From CAYUYM01 sp964449305 (lineage in GTDB: Bacteria > Bacteroidota > Ignavibacteria > SZUA-365 > CAYQST01): a stretch of 17,038 nucleotides of DNA. Positions 7,164 through 14,123 of the stretch are shown here, one piece after another. Location of the stretch: positions 1 to 17,038 of the forward strand of contig CAYUYM010000059.1 in NCBI GenBank assembly GCA_964449305.1, in the 5' to 3' direction. The notes under the pieces are model-generated. The model was not told where the DNA came from and did not search any database. It saw only the letters and a list, made by a program, of their open reading frames with translations. Both the position numbers and the translations under genes were made by a program. Positions within the stretch are counted from its first letter, which is position 1. Each line of letters opens with the position of its first letter.

Positions 7164-7745
7164 TCAGCGGACCACGGGAGCGGTGAAGGCACCCTCGAGT
7201 GATGTCCATTTGTCCTTCAAAGCAAAGCGCCCGCACAACTGCGTGGGCGACACGTGCGTGACCGTGAACTGCCCGGCGACGCTGGTCTGGTCGATCTGCA
7301 CCTCACGTCCTCCCGTGACGCGGATGCTGACAGCGCCGGTCTGTTCCACCTGCCCCTGTCCTTTGGTGAAATCGTAGGCGCCGGCTTTGAACGGCAGGCC
7401 CTGTCTGCCGCCCTTGATCTGTGTGACGAGGGAGAAGGCGACCACTGCCTGCCCCTTCTCCAGTGCGAGGTGGTGGAATTCGGAGGGGGATTTCGCCGCG
7501 GTCTCGAAATTCGCGATGAACACCGCATGCGAGGTGACGCCGTAGCTTTCATCCCGGAACGCGCGCACCGTCCGAATGGTGGACCAGTCGATGGCGGCGT
7601 CCCTGGGCCACGCCCCGTTGGTGCTGGTCATGCTGATGGTCGTCTGCTCCGGGCAGTCGGCCCTGTTCTTGGATGCCGTCTTCTGGCCGTTGCAGGTGGT
7701 GAAGGTCAGGGATGCAAGAATGCAGAGGATGAAGAGCGTGCGCAT
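7164..7745 (-). CDS. small predicted lipoprotein of unknown function
   Basis: 193 residues. The N-terminus MRTLFILCILASLTFTTCNG looks like a lipoprotein signal with lipidated Cys18, although the box FTTC is not canonical. The rest is a soluble domain with two further Cys (Cys31 and Cys171) that could form a disulfide; no known family is recognised. The ATG at 7745 is preceded by GGAGGA, 4 nt away, so the much longer in-frame extension to 8255, which overlaps the SUMF1 gene, is rejected. It lies 80 nt downstream of the SUMF1 lipoprotein on the same strand with no terminator or clear promoter between, so the two are probably co-transcribed. It is convergent with the VWA gene. Confidence 0.75.
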   Translation of the reverse strand: MRTLFILCILASLTFTTCNGQKTASKNRADCPEQTTISMTSTNGAWPRDAAIDWSTIRTVRAFRDESYGVTSHAVFIANFETAAKSPSEFHHLALEKGQAVVAFSLVTQIKGGRQGLPFKAGAYDFTKGQGQVEQTGAVSIRVTGGREVQIDQTSVAGQFTVTHVSPTQLCGRFALKDKWTSLEGAFTAPVVR

Positions 7746-7825
7746 GTGTTCCTCCGTGAAACGGTGGGAGAAGTGGTGAGGATGGAAACACGCATGCGCC
7801 GGGGTTCGGCCGCCGGCGGAGAAGA

Positions 7826-8716
7826 TCACCTGCCGGGGACGGCGGTGCGCACCACGCGGAAGCCGAGGTTTCGCGCACGGTCGCTGGCATGGGCGCAGCC
7901 GCGGGCGGAGGCGCGGCACCACATGGCGGCATTGAAGGCCGAGCCACCGCGCGTGACGCGGTTGCTGGTGCGGGCGTCCGCGATGGGATCGGTGACAGGC
8001 TCGGAGGGGTACGGCGGGAAACCGTCCTGCATCCACTCGACGCCGTCCCAGCACCATTCCGCCACGTTGCCGTGCATGTCGAACAGGCCGAATGCATTGA
8101 CGGCCTTTGTGCCGACGGGGTGGATGGTGCCGGCGGAATTGGCCGTGTACCACCCGGCGGCGTTCAGTGCGGAGTCCACCTCGGTCCTGACGCATGTGCC
8201 CACGTTGCCGGTGTGGACATCGGTTTTGGAACCGGCGCGGCAGGCGTATTCCCATTCCGCTTCGGTGGGCAGGCGGTATCCATCGGCGTCGAAGTTACAG
8301 GCGGTGCTGTCACCGGATCCGGAATAGCACGGGGTGAGGCCCTCGCGCTTGGACCGGCGGTTGCAGTAATCCACCGCCTCGCGCCAGCTCACATTTGTGA
8401 CGGGAAGATCGTCACCCACCACCACGCTCGGATTGGCACCCATCACGTCAGACCATTCCTTCTGCGTGATCTCGGTCAGGCCCATGTGGAACGAGCGGGT
8501 TAGGGTCACCTGATGTGCGGGCAGCTCGTCGGAGGTGCCGCAGGCGCAGTCGGTGAGGTTGCCCATCATGAACGTGCCGGCCTCGACCAGCGCCATGTCC
8601 TTGGGCGCCGCGGGCCCGGCCGCCTTCGGTGCCTCCTCCTTGCAGCCGATGATGAAAGCCATGGCCAGAATGCCGGCGAAAACCACTGTCGGGGTCAGGC
8701 GTTGAAAAGCGTGCAC
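7826..8716 (-). CDS. SUMF1/formylglycine-generating-enzyme-fold lipoprotein
   Basis: 296 residues beginning at GTG 8716. A lipoprotein signal ends in FIIGC (Cys25), followed by an Ala/Pro linker, so it should be anchored in the envelope. Residues about 38-292 are a SUMF1 domain: MALVEAGTFMMGN, VTNVSWREAVDYCN, YRLPTEAEWEYACRAG, FDMHGNVAEWCWD, RVTRGGSAFN and NLGFRVV. The family includes the formylglycine-generating enzyme that activates sulfatases. Near the C-terminus the cysteines read WCRASARGC, and their spacing to NLGFR does not match the copper-binding Cys pair of true FGE, so catalysis is doubtful and a structural or gliding/secretion-accessory role is as likely. No sulfatase is nearby. 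GTG with GGAG 6 nt upstream is chosen over the ATG at 8761, which has no SD. Confidence 0.85.
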   Translation of the reverse strand: MHAFQRLTPTVVFAGILAMAFIIGCKEEAPKAAGPAAPKDMALVEAGTFMMGNLTDCACGTSDELPAHQVTLTRSFHMGLTEITQKEWSDVMGANPSVVVGDDLPVTNVSWREAVDYCNRRSKREGLTPCYSGSGDSTACNFDADGYRLPTEAEWEYACRAGSKTDVHTGNVGTCVRTEVDSALNAAGWYTANSAGTIHPVGTKAVNAFGLFDMHGNVAEWCWDGVEWMQDGFPPYPSEPVTDPIADARTSNRVTRGGSAFNAAMWCRASARGCAHASDRARNLGFRVVRTAVPGR

Positions 8717-8722
8717 GTGTCG

Positions 8723-8726
8723 CTCC
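8723..8726 (-). promoter_or_regulatory. Shine-Dalgarno GGAG deciding a GTG start
   Basis: GGAG lies 6 nt upstream of the GTG at 8716-8714 on the minus strand. This start gives a clean lipoprotein signal (short basic head, hydrophobic core, IIGC). The ATG at 8761 would add 15 residues and has no SD. Confidence 0.55.
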
Positions 8727-8780
8727 GGAGATGAGATGTGGGTGGTGGAAAGGGGAGGCATCGGGCGATGCCACAGGAAT

Positions 8781-8811
8781 CGAAGCTATCAAATGTTCGG
8801 GGAAATGCCAA
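8781..8811 (-). promoter_or_regulatory. predicted SUMF1-lipoprotein promoter (TTG-N20-TAGCTTCG)
   Basis: Minus strand: TTG (8811-8809), 20 nt, TAGCTTCG (8788-8781). One position differs from TAnnTTTG. It lies between the gltX stop and the SUMF1 gene, with an expected leader of about 55-60 nt. Confidence 0.4.
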
Positions 8812-8865
8812 GAACAGGACGCGGGTGTCAGTGGCGCGAAGGGGAGCGTCACGCATGCCGCTGCA

Positions 8866-10284
8866 TCAGGATGGCTCCACGTGGTGCACAAAGCGGGTGA
8901 GCCGGCGCATGCAGGTGTCGCGGCCCATTTCCTCCATCATCTCGAACAGCCCGGGGGACTGTGTGCCGCCGGTGAGCGCGAGGCGCATGGGGTGGATGAT
9001 GCGGCCTGCTCCCACACCCAGTTCCTCCGCCAGTGTGCGGATGAGTTCCTCCAACGCGCTGGCGGTGAAGTCCGCAGCGGTGATGCGCTCCATCACGATG
9101 CGCATGTGCACCGCGGAGTCCGGTTTCCAGTGCTTCTTCATGCCCGCCTCATCGTAGGCGTCCGGGTCCTCGAAGAAGTACCTCCCGGTGTCGGGCAGAT
9201 CAGTGAGGAGGAAGAGGCGCTCCTTCATGAGGCCGGCAATGCGGAGGAGGTGATCCTCGCCGCGGTCCAGGATGGACTCGGGCAGGTGGGGCCGCATGCG
9301 CTCCAGAAGCTCCGCATCCGACAGGAGGCGCAGATGCTTGCCGTTCATCCAGCGCAGCTTCTCCTCATCGAACACCGAGCTCTTCTTGAGCAGGCGGCGG
9401 ACATCGAAGGCCTCGATCATCTCGCCCTGTGTCATCACCTCACGGTCGTCGCCTGGCGACCAGCCGAGCAGCGTGAGGAAGTTGAACACCGCCTCGGGCA
9501 GATACCCGCGTTCCTGGTATTCGCCCACGGAGGTGGCGCCATGGCGCTTCGAAAGGCGCTTCTTGTCGTCACCCAGGATGAGCGGGACGTGGCCGAACAT
9601 GGGGAGCTCGTAGCCGAGCGCTTCATACAGGAGGATCTGCTTGGGCGTGTTCGAAAGGTGGTCGTCGCCGCGCATCACATGGGTCACGCCCATGTCGTGG
9701 TCGTCCACCACCACGGCGATCATGTACATCGGTGTGCCATCGGAGCGGAGCAGCACAAAGTCGTCGATCTCGCTGTTCTGGAAGGTGGTGCCCTCGTGGA
9801 CGATGTCGAAGAAGTTCGTCTCGCCGTCGGGCACGCGGAAGCGCAGGGCGCGTGGGGCGCCGGAGGCCTCCTTCTCACGGCGTTCGCCGTCGGACATGTG
9901 GAGGCAGTGTCTGTCGTATCGATACTCCGAGCCCTCGTCTCCGAGCGCGGCGCGCTGGGCATCGAGCTCATCCGGTGTGCAGTAGCACCAGTAGGCGCGG
10001 CCTTCGGCAAGGAGGCGCAGGCATTCCTCGCGGTGGCGCTCCACCCGTGTGGATTGCAGGACGGGCTCGTTGTCCCAGTCGATGCCGAGCCAGCGGAGGC
10101 CGTTGAGGATCTCGCGGATCATGGCCTCGCTGGAGCGCGCCTTGTCGGTGTCCTCGATGCGCAGGAGGAAGCGACCGCCCTCATGCCGGGCGAAGAGCCA
10201 GTTGAAGATCGCCGTGCGTGCACCGCCGACGTGGAGATAGCCTGTGGGACTGGGCGCGAAACGCACCACCACCTGTGTGCTCAT
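8866..10284 (-). CDS. gltX: glutamyl-tRNA synthetase
   Basis: Class I aminoacyl-tRNA synthetase that charges tRNA-Glu with glutamate using ATP, in the cytosol. The 472-residue product is of normal length. The N-terminus RFAPSPTGYLHVGGARTA carries the HIGH-type motif as HVGG (18-21). The KMSKS-type motif is KRLSK (242-246), followed by RHGATSVGEY. The insertion YWCYCTPDELDAQR and the C-terminal anticodon-binding helices are present. The ATG at 10284 gives the expected beginning but has no SD. Instead it carries a leader (10285-10312) nearly identical to that of the UDP-glucose pyrophosphorylase gene. It lies 84 nt after the OmpA-type gene on the same strand. Whether the family member is discriminating or also charges tRNA-Gln cannot be judged by eye. 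Confidence 0.96.
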   Translation of the reverse strand: MSTQVVVRFAPSPTGYLHVGGARTAIFNWLFARHEGGRFLLRIEDTDKARSSEAMIREILNGLRWLGIDWDNEPVLQSTRVERHREECLRLLAEGRAYWCYCTPDELDAQRAALGDEGSEYRYDRHCLHMSDGERREKEASGAPRALRFRVPDGETNFFDIVHEGTTFQNSEIDDFVLLRSDGTPMYMIAVVVDDHDMGVTHVMRGDDHLSNTPKQILLYEALGYELPMFGHVPLILGDDKKRLSKRHGATSVGEYQERGYLPEAVFNFLTLLGWSPGDDREVMTQGEMIEAFDVRRLLKKSSVFDEEKLRWMNGKHLRLLSDAELLERMRPHLPESILDRGEDHLLRIAGLMKERLFLLTDLPDTGRYFFEDPDAYDEAGMKKHWKPDSAVHMRIVMERITAADFTASALEELIRTLAEELGVGAGRIIHPMRLALTGGTQSPGLFEMMEEMGRDTCMRRLTRFVHHVEPS

Positions 10285-10312
10285 GCAATGACCGGATGTT
10301 GTTGGACAATCA
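10285..10312 (-). promoter_or_regulatory. conserved start-proximal leader shared with the UDP-glucose pyrophosphorylase gene
   Basis: Read on the minus strand, the leader is TGATtGTCCAaCAACAT followed by cCGgTCATTgC and then the ATG (lower case marks differences from the copy at 15525-15552). Including the ATG, 26 of 31 positions match with no gap, so the element is fixed relative to the start codon. No SD is present in either copy. It may be a translation-initiation or regulatory element; its function is unknown. Confidence 0.5.
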
Positions 10313-10327
10313 TGGATGGAGGATCAT

Positions 10328-10359
10328 GCGCACGGAGCATGCGTCGTTCCCCCGTGCGC
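10328..10359. terminator. weak hairpin after the OmpA-type gene
   Basis: An 8-bp stem GCGCACGG (10328-10335) pairs with CCGTGCGC (10352-10359) around a 16-nt loop, 9 nt after the OmpA-type stop. It has no T-run, so it may be only an attenuating or stabilising structure between that gene and gltX. Confidence 0.25.
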
Positions 10360-10368
10360 TGATGGATG

Positions 10369-12396
10369 TCACTTGGTGATGGGCGTCTCCGCCACGATCA
10401 CCACGGTGCGGCTGTAGAAGCGGCCCTCGGGGAGGTCGTTGTTGTGGAGCAGCACGCCCTCGCCCACGCCCTCCGTGGGGGCATCGGGCATGCCGATGGC
10501 CGCGGCCGTGTTGATGGCACGCGCCTCCGAGAGGCGGCGGTTGTATTCGGCCTCGCCGATGCGGTCGCTGTAGCCGGTGATGCGCACGTCGGAGCCGGGC
10601 TTGATGTCGTTCCGGATGAGCGTGGCGATGCGCTGGTTCGCGGCGTTGAGCTGCTCGCTGTTGAAGTCGAAGAGGATGAGGCTGTACCGGTTGATGGCGC
10701 GGTCGGCGCGCATCTCCTGCCGCTTCCGCTGGATGGTGATCTGCTCCACCGGGAGTTCCCGGTCGGGCGTGATCACCACGGTGCCCCGGTTGTCGGAGAC
10801 GCGCATGCGGTAGACGAGCGGCGAGTTGGAGGTGGGGATGGTCTCCTGCTCGTTCTGCAGCGGCCAGTCCATGACCTCGGGCACCGTTGTTCCGTCGAAG
10901 GTGCGCAGTGAGCGGCTGTCCTGCTCCGCATCCACGGACCAGGAGGCGACGCCCTCACTGGACACGACGGTGGGGCGGAAGCGGATGACGGGAGGATTCA
11001 CCGTGCGGGTCACATTGCGGAGGGTGAGCGGTTCGAGGATCTGCCAGGTGTCGGACTGGATCTCGACGCGGCGGTTCTCTGCGACACCATCGGGATCGTT
11101 CACGTTCGACGGCTTCTCCGGAAGGGCGCGGGCGTTGACGGTGATGCGCGCGGGATCCACCTGCCATACGGACGTGAGGTACTGCTTCACTGCCTCGGCC
11201 CGCTGGCGCGAGAGCGTCGTCCCGCCCGGCTCCGCACCGCTGGTGCAGCCGGTGAGCGTGATCCGCGCTGCGGGGTGCTGGCGCATCCTGGTGCCGACGA
11301 TGTTGAGGAGGTGGTGATACACCTGCAACGTGCCGCGCGTGAACAGCTCGTCGAGGCTGAAGGCACCCGCCTGCCGTGCATCCAGCATGGTGTAGCGATC
11401 AGGGATGGCGGCGCTGTTCTCGGCAAAGAAGAGGTAGTTGAGCAGCGGCTGCATTTCGGTGCTGATGAACTCCTCGGCGATGACGCGGGCAATGGGTTGC
11501 TCCATGCCGTGCTCGTTGATGCCGCTGGCCCGGATCTGGGCCGTGAGCACCGGAGCTGGCGCCACCGGCTTCGTCGTGTCGGGTGGAGGTGGGGGAGGAG
11601 GAGGTGGTGGCGGTGGCGGAGCAGGAGGCGCAGGTTCGGAAGGCGGCAGGGCGAAGGATATGCGGACCCCCGCACGCAGTGCCAGCACGGACCAGTCGAG
11701 ACCCTTCACCATGGTCGTGAGCTGATAGGACAGCAGGATCTCCGGTTCGGCCATCATGGTCCAGCGCCGGTTGAGCGGCAGGGCGTATTTCACACCCGCA
11801 AGCAGGGCGGCGTTGAGTGGCGATGCATCGGGGATGTCGCCGCTGAACACGTTGCGCGTCCGCGTCTTCGTGTCCATGAACACCCCGCGGTCGGCGGGTT
11901 CGATGATGGTCTCCGCCTGCCGGTAGGTCTTCCCCAGGGTGATGCCGACGCGCGTTCCCGCCATGAGGGAGAGCTGCCCGAACAGCCGGTAGTTGACGAT
12001 GGGTTCGATGCCCAGCGTCGAGATCTTCGCGTCAATGGTGTGTTCAAAGGTGATCGGAATGGCGTTGCCCGTGTCGCTTCCCAGTGTCGTCTCATTCGCG
12101 CTCAACATGCCGTTGTGCGTGCCGAAACTGATGCCGATGTCGAGGCTCCAGCGCCGGTCGAGAGGGAGGCGCGCGAACCCGCCGACGAAGAAGCCGCCAC
12201 CGTCACCCTTCTCGAACTGCTGGCAGCAGTTCGGGACGCCGGGGAGGGCGCGGAACGCGGTGGTGTGCCAGTTGAAGGCGTAGTCCGCCATGATGCCGAA
12301 ACGAAACGCGTTTTCCAGCGTCGGTGGCGGTGTCTGGGACGCTGCCGGGAGCGACAGCAGGGCGAGCAGGACGGGGATGATCAGGGCGTGCCGCAT
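10369..12396 (-). CDS. outer-membrane barrel protein with 13-proline linker and two OmpA-like modules
   Basis: 675 residues. A signal peptide (about 1-20, ending PAAS before QTPPP) is followed by a predicted beta-barrel (about 25-252) containing CCQQFEKGDGGGF and VFSGDIPDASPLNAALL. A Pro-rich linker has 13 consecutive Pro at 260-272. A first OmpA-C-like module (about 315-445) has LFFAENSAAIPD, RITLTGCTSG, SRQRAEAVKQYL and ENRRVEI. A beta-rich middle region (about 446-570) follows, then a second OmpA-C module (about 573-675) with LFDFNSEQL and GYSDRIGEAEYNRRLSEARA, whose Asp and Arg match the peptidoglycan (diaminopimelate)-binding residues of the family. It probably anchors the outer membrane to the cell wall. 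GAGG precedes the ATG. Its barrel is paralogous to the product of 12509-13252 immediately upstream. Barrel topology is inferred. Confidence 0.85.
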   Translation of the reverse strand: MRHALIIPVLLALLSLPAASQTPPPTLENAFRFGIMADYAFNWHTTAFRALPGVPNCCQQFEKGDGGGFFVGGFARLPLDRRWSLDIGISFGTHNGMLSANETTLGSDTGNAIPITFEHTIDAKISTLGIEPIVNYRLFGQLSLMAGTRVGITLGKTYRQAETIIEPADRGVFMDTKTRTRNVFSGDIPDASPLNAALLAGVKYALPLNRRWTMMAEPEILLSYQLTTMVKGLDWSVLALRAGVRISFALPPSEPAPPAPPPPPPPPPPPPPDTTKPVAPAPVLTAQIRASGINEHGMEQPIARVIAEEFISTEMQPLLNYLFFAENSAAIPDRYTMLDARQAGAFSLDELFTRGTLQVYHHLLNIVGTRMRQHPAARITLTGCTSGAEPGGTTLSRQRAEAVKQYLTSVWQVDPARITVNARALPEKPSNVNDPDGVAENRRVEIQSDTWQILEPLTLRNVTRTVNPPVIRFRPTVVSSEGVASWSVDAEQDSRSLRTFDGTTVPEVMDWPLQNEQETIPTSNSPLVYRMRVSDNRGTVVITPDRELPVEQITIQRKRQEMRADRAINRYSLILFDFNSEQLNAANQRIATLIRNDIKPGSDVRITGYSDRIGEAEYNRRLSEARAINTAAAIGMPDAPTEGVGEGVLLHNNDLPEGRFYSRTVVIVAETPITK
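11581..11619. repeat. GGN/CCN tract encoding 13 prolines
   Basis: Thirteen consecutive Pro codons (mixed CCG, CCA, CCT, CCC) link barrel and OmpA modules. Codon mixing reduces but does not abolish slippage risk; the frame is open across it. Confidence 0.8.
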
Positions 12397-12441
12397 GGGA
12401 CCTCTTCGTGGTTCACTCCGTTGCGCGGATTGCGCATGGCG

Positions 12442-12472
12442 TCAAGATACGACAAATGACTGGAAGACAGAA
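12442..12472 (-). promoter_or_regulatory. possible promoter of the OmpA-type gene (TTC-N20-TATCTTGA)
   Basis: Minus strand: TTC (12472-12470), 20 nt, TATCTTGA (12449-12442). The same downstream octamer occurs in front of the UDP-glucose pyrophosphorylase gene. The -33 part is imperfect, so this is a weaker call than the others. The expected leader is about 40 nt. Confidence 0.33.
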
Positions 12473-12508
12473 GGTGGAACGCCGGCCTGGCGCCGACGGG
12501 GGCGATGG

Positions 12509-13252
12509 TCAGAGCGTCACGACAACACGCACGCCGACGCACACAGACAGCACCTTCCAGCGGAGATCCTTCAGCAGATCCGTGAACTGCTGTGTCACCG
12601 TCACCGATGGTTCCAGCAGAGTCGCGGATCGCGCATCAAGGGGCAGGGACCAGGACAGGCTTCCGAGCAGGGCGGCATTGAGCGTCGAAGTGTTCGGAAT
12701 GTCGCCATCGAACACAGTCTGCTCCCGGGTGCCGGTGGAGAGAAACACCCCCTGGTCTGTTGTCTCCGTTTCTATCGCGTGATGCTGAAGGAGCAGGTCC
12801 AGCCGCATGCCGAGGTCGAGCGTCAGTCCGGAGAACAGGCGCATCCCGACGCTCGGTTCGAGGCCAAGCGAGGAGACCGCCGCATCGAAGCGGTGCTCGA
12901 TGGTCGCCGTCTGCGGCACGGACGCGGAATCGAGGATCAAGGTCTGCTCCTGTACCGTCAGCACGCCATCGAGGGAGGCATAGGTGAGCGCGAGGTTCAG
13001 ATGCACACCGTCGGTCAGGGGAAGCCGGAGGAAGCCTCCGAGAGCGATGCCGCCGCCGTCTCCGGACTCGTAGCGCGGGCAGCAGCCTGTGGAGCCGGCA
13101 AGGGAGGAGAAGGACGCGGAATGGATGTTCACCGCGTACCCGGCCGAGAAGCCGAGGCGCAGCGGTTCGGGACGCGGAGAGGAAGCCTCCTGCGCCATGA
13201 GTTGGAGTGGGGCGATGACGACGAGGATCGCGATCGCAAGACGCGTGTGCAT
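12509..13252 (-). CDS. outer-membrane barrel protein, barrel-only paralog of the OmpA-type neighbour
   Basis: 247 residues. The signal peptide (about 1-21, ending LMAQ) is followed by alternating hydrophobic strands ending in LSVCVGVRVVVTL, as expected for a small outer-membrane barrel. It aligns by eye with residues about 25-252 of the 10369-12396 product. Shared marks are a vicinal Cys pair in GCCPRYESGDGGGI (neighbour: NCCQQFEKGDGGGF), GGFxRLPL, SSLGLEPSVGMRLFSGL (neighbour: STLGIEPIVNYRLFGQL), DQGVF and GDIPNTSTLNAALL. It lacks the proline linker and OmpA modules. GGAGG lies 5 nt before the ATG. It sits 112 nt upstream of the paralog and just after the rpmA terminator. The role is unknown; a porin-like or structural function is an inference. 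Confidence 0.82.
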   Translation of the reverse strand: MHTRLAIAILVVIAPLQLMAQEASSPRPEPLRLGFSAGYAVNIHSASFSSLAGSTGCCPRYESGDGGGIALGGFLRLPLTDGVHLNLALTYASLDGVLTVQEQTLILDSASVPQTATIEHRFDAAVSSLGLEPSVGMRLFSGLTLDLGMRLDLLLQHHAIETETTDQGVFLSTGTREQTVFDGDIPNTSTLNAALLGSLSWSLPLDARSATLLEPSVTVTQQFTDLLKDLRWKVLSVCVGVRVVVTL

Positions 13253-13306
13253 GGGAACCTCCGGAATGATGCTGGTCCGTGCAGCTAATCTATTCCATGG
13301 CGAAAT

Positions 13307-13340
13307 AAAAAAACAGGCTTCCTGCCGCGCAGGAAGCCTG
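13307..13340 (-). terminator. intrinsic terminator of rplU-rpmA
   Basis: A perfect 12-bp GC-rich stem (13314-13325 with 13329-13340, loop of 3) is followed on the minus strand by seven T (13313-13307). It begins about 21 nt after the rpmA stop codon. On the plus strand there is no T-run, so it is directional. Confidence 0.88.
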
Positions 13341-13361
13341 AAAATTCGATGGAAGCAGGTT

Positions 13362-13625
13362 TTATTCTGTTGGAAGCGGGAAGACGCTGATGGTCTTGCG
13401 ATCCCGGCCCTCGCGGCCGAATTCCACCTTGCCGTCGATCAGGGAGAACAGTGTGTCGTCCTTGCCCTTGGCAACGTTCTCGCCGGGATGGAACTTCGTG
13501 CCGCGCTGGCGCACGAGGATGCTGCCTGCGGACACCGTCTCACCACCGAATGCCTTCACGCCAAGATACTGCGGGTTGCTGTCGCGACCGTTCCTGGAGC
13601 TTCCGAGTCCTTTTTTATGAGCCAT
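13362..13625 (-). CDS. rpmA: 50S ribosomal protein L27
   Basis: 87 residues, the usual length. The N-terminus MAHKKGLGSSRNGRDSNPQYLGVKAFGG is the standard L27 start that reaches towards the peptidyl-transferase centre, with no cleavable N-terminal extension of the Firmicutes type. It is followed by GSILVRQRGTKFHPGENV and a basic core. The SD AGGAGG (13636-13631) overlaps the rplU stop codon TAG (13637-13635), so the two genes are translationally adjacent, 9 nt apart. An intrinsic terminator follows; obg, often next in other bacteria, is absent here. Confidence 0.97.
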   Translation of the reverse strand: MAHKKGLGSSRNGRDSNPQYLGVKAFGGETVSAGSILVRQRGTKFHPGENVAKGKDDTLFSLIDGKVEFGREGRDRKTISVFPLPTE

Positions 13626-13634
13626 GGTATCCTC

Positions 13635-13949
13635 CTATCCCTTCACGATGCTTTCAATGGAAATGTGCGAAAACTGCTGGCGGTGGCCGTTCATCTTCCG
13701 GAAGCCCTTGCGGCGCTTCTTCTTGAACACCATCACCTTGTCGTCCTTCATGTGGCGCAGCACGGTGGCCGTCACCTTCGCATTGTTGACCGTCGGCGTC
13801 CCAACCACGGTGCCGTTCTCGTCGGAAAACATGCGGACATCCGCAAACTCCACGGTCTGGCCCACTTCGCTCTCGAGGAGCGGGACGTAAATCTTTTGTG
13901 CAGGGCTGACCCTGAACTGCTTACCACTGATGTTGACTATTGCGTACAT
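13635..13949 (-). CDS. rplU: 50S ribosomal protein L21
   Basis: 104 residues, normal for L21, a 23S rRNA-binding protein of the large subunit. It begins MYAIVNISGKQFRVSPAQ and has the C-terminal basic VMVFKKKRRKGFRKMNGHRQQFSHISIESI, in which the KKKRRKG and GHRQ segments are typical of the rRNA-binding end. The ATG at 13949 is chosen over the ATG at 13964 because the family begins with MYAIV and GGAG lies 9 nt before it. It is the first gene of the rplU-rpmA operon, with a good promoter about 40 nt upstream. Confidence 0.96.
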   Translation of the reverse strand: MYAIVNISGKQFRVSPAQKIYVPLLESEVGQTVEFADVRMFSDENGTVVGTPTVNNAKVTATVLRHMKDDKVMVFKKKRRKGFRKMNGHRQQFSHISIESIVKG

Positions 13950-13984
13950 GAACCAAATCTCCAAAATCTACAATTCAAGAATTG

Positions 13985-14015
13985 CTAATGTAGGGAAGAA
14001 AAAGGTGGAAGTCAA
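13985..14015 (-). promoter_or_regulatory. rplU-rpmA promoter (TTGACT-N17-TACATT)
   Basis: Minus strand: TTGACT (14015-14010), 17 nt, TACATT (13992-13987), continuing AG (13986-13985). It fits sigma-70 spacing exactly and equally the TTG-N20-TAnnTT pattern seen elsewhere in the window. The expected start is near 13980, giving a leader of about 31 nt. Confidence 0.6.
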
Positions 14016-14123
14016 TTCCCTCCGAATCTTTCCTTTACTTCACCCTGTGTTTCCGCGGGTGAAACGATGAAGGGATTTTCCGGACACGTGTACGTGGTGG
14101 CGATCCGTGGTGGTGGTGGTGGG

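Noticed and set aside
7746..8255. N-terminal extension of the small lipoprotein into the SUMF1 gene
   Set aside because: It is antisense-free but overlaps SUMF1 coding in another frame; ATG 7745 has a strong GGAGGA SD and a signal peptide.
8731..10362. 543-residue plus-strand frame opposite gltX
   Set aside because: Shadow of gltX: low-complexity His/Ala/Glu/Val-rich translation with no domain.
11275..13288. long plus-strand frames opposite the two barrel genes
   Set aside because: The minus-strand products have signal peptides, SD sites and mutual homology; the plus-strand translations have none.
14040..14070. terminator after the UDP-glucose pyrophosphorylase gene
   Set aside because: Only a 5-bp GTTTC/GAAAC stem with no T-run; too weak to call.
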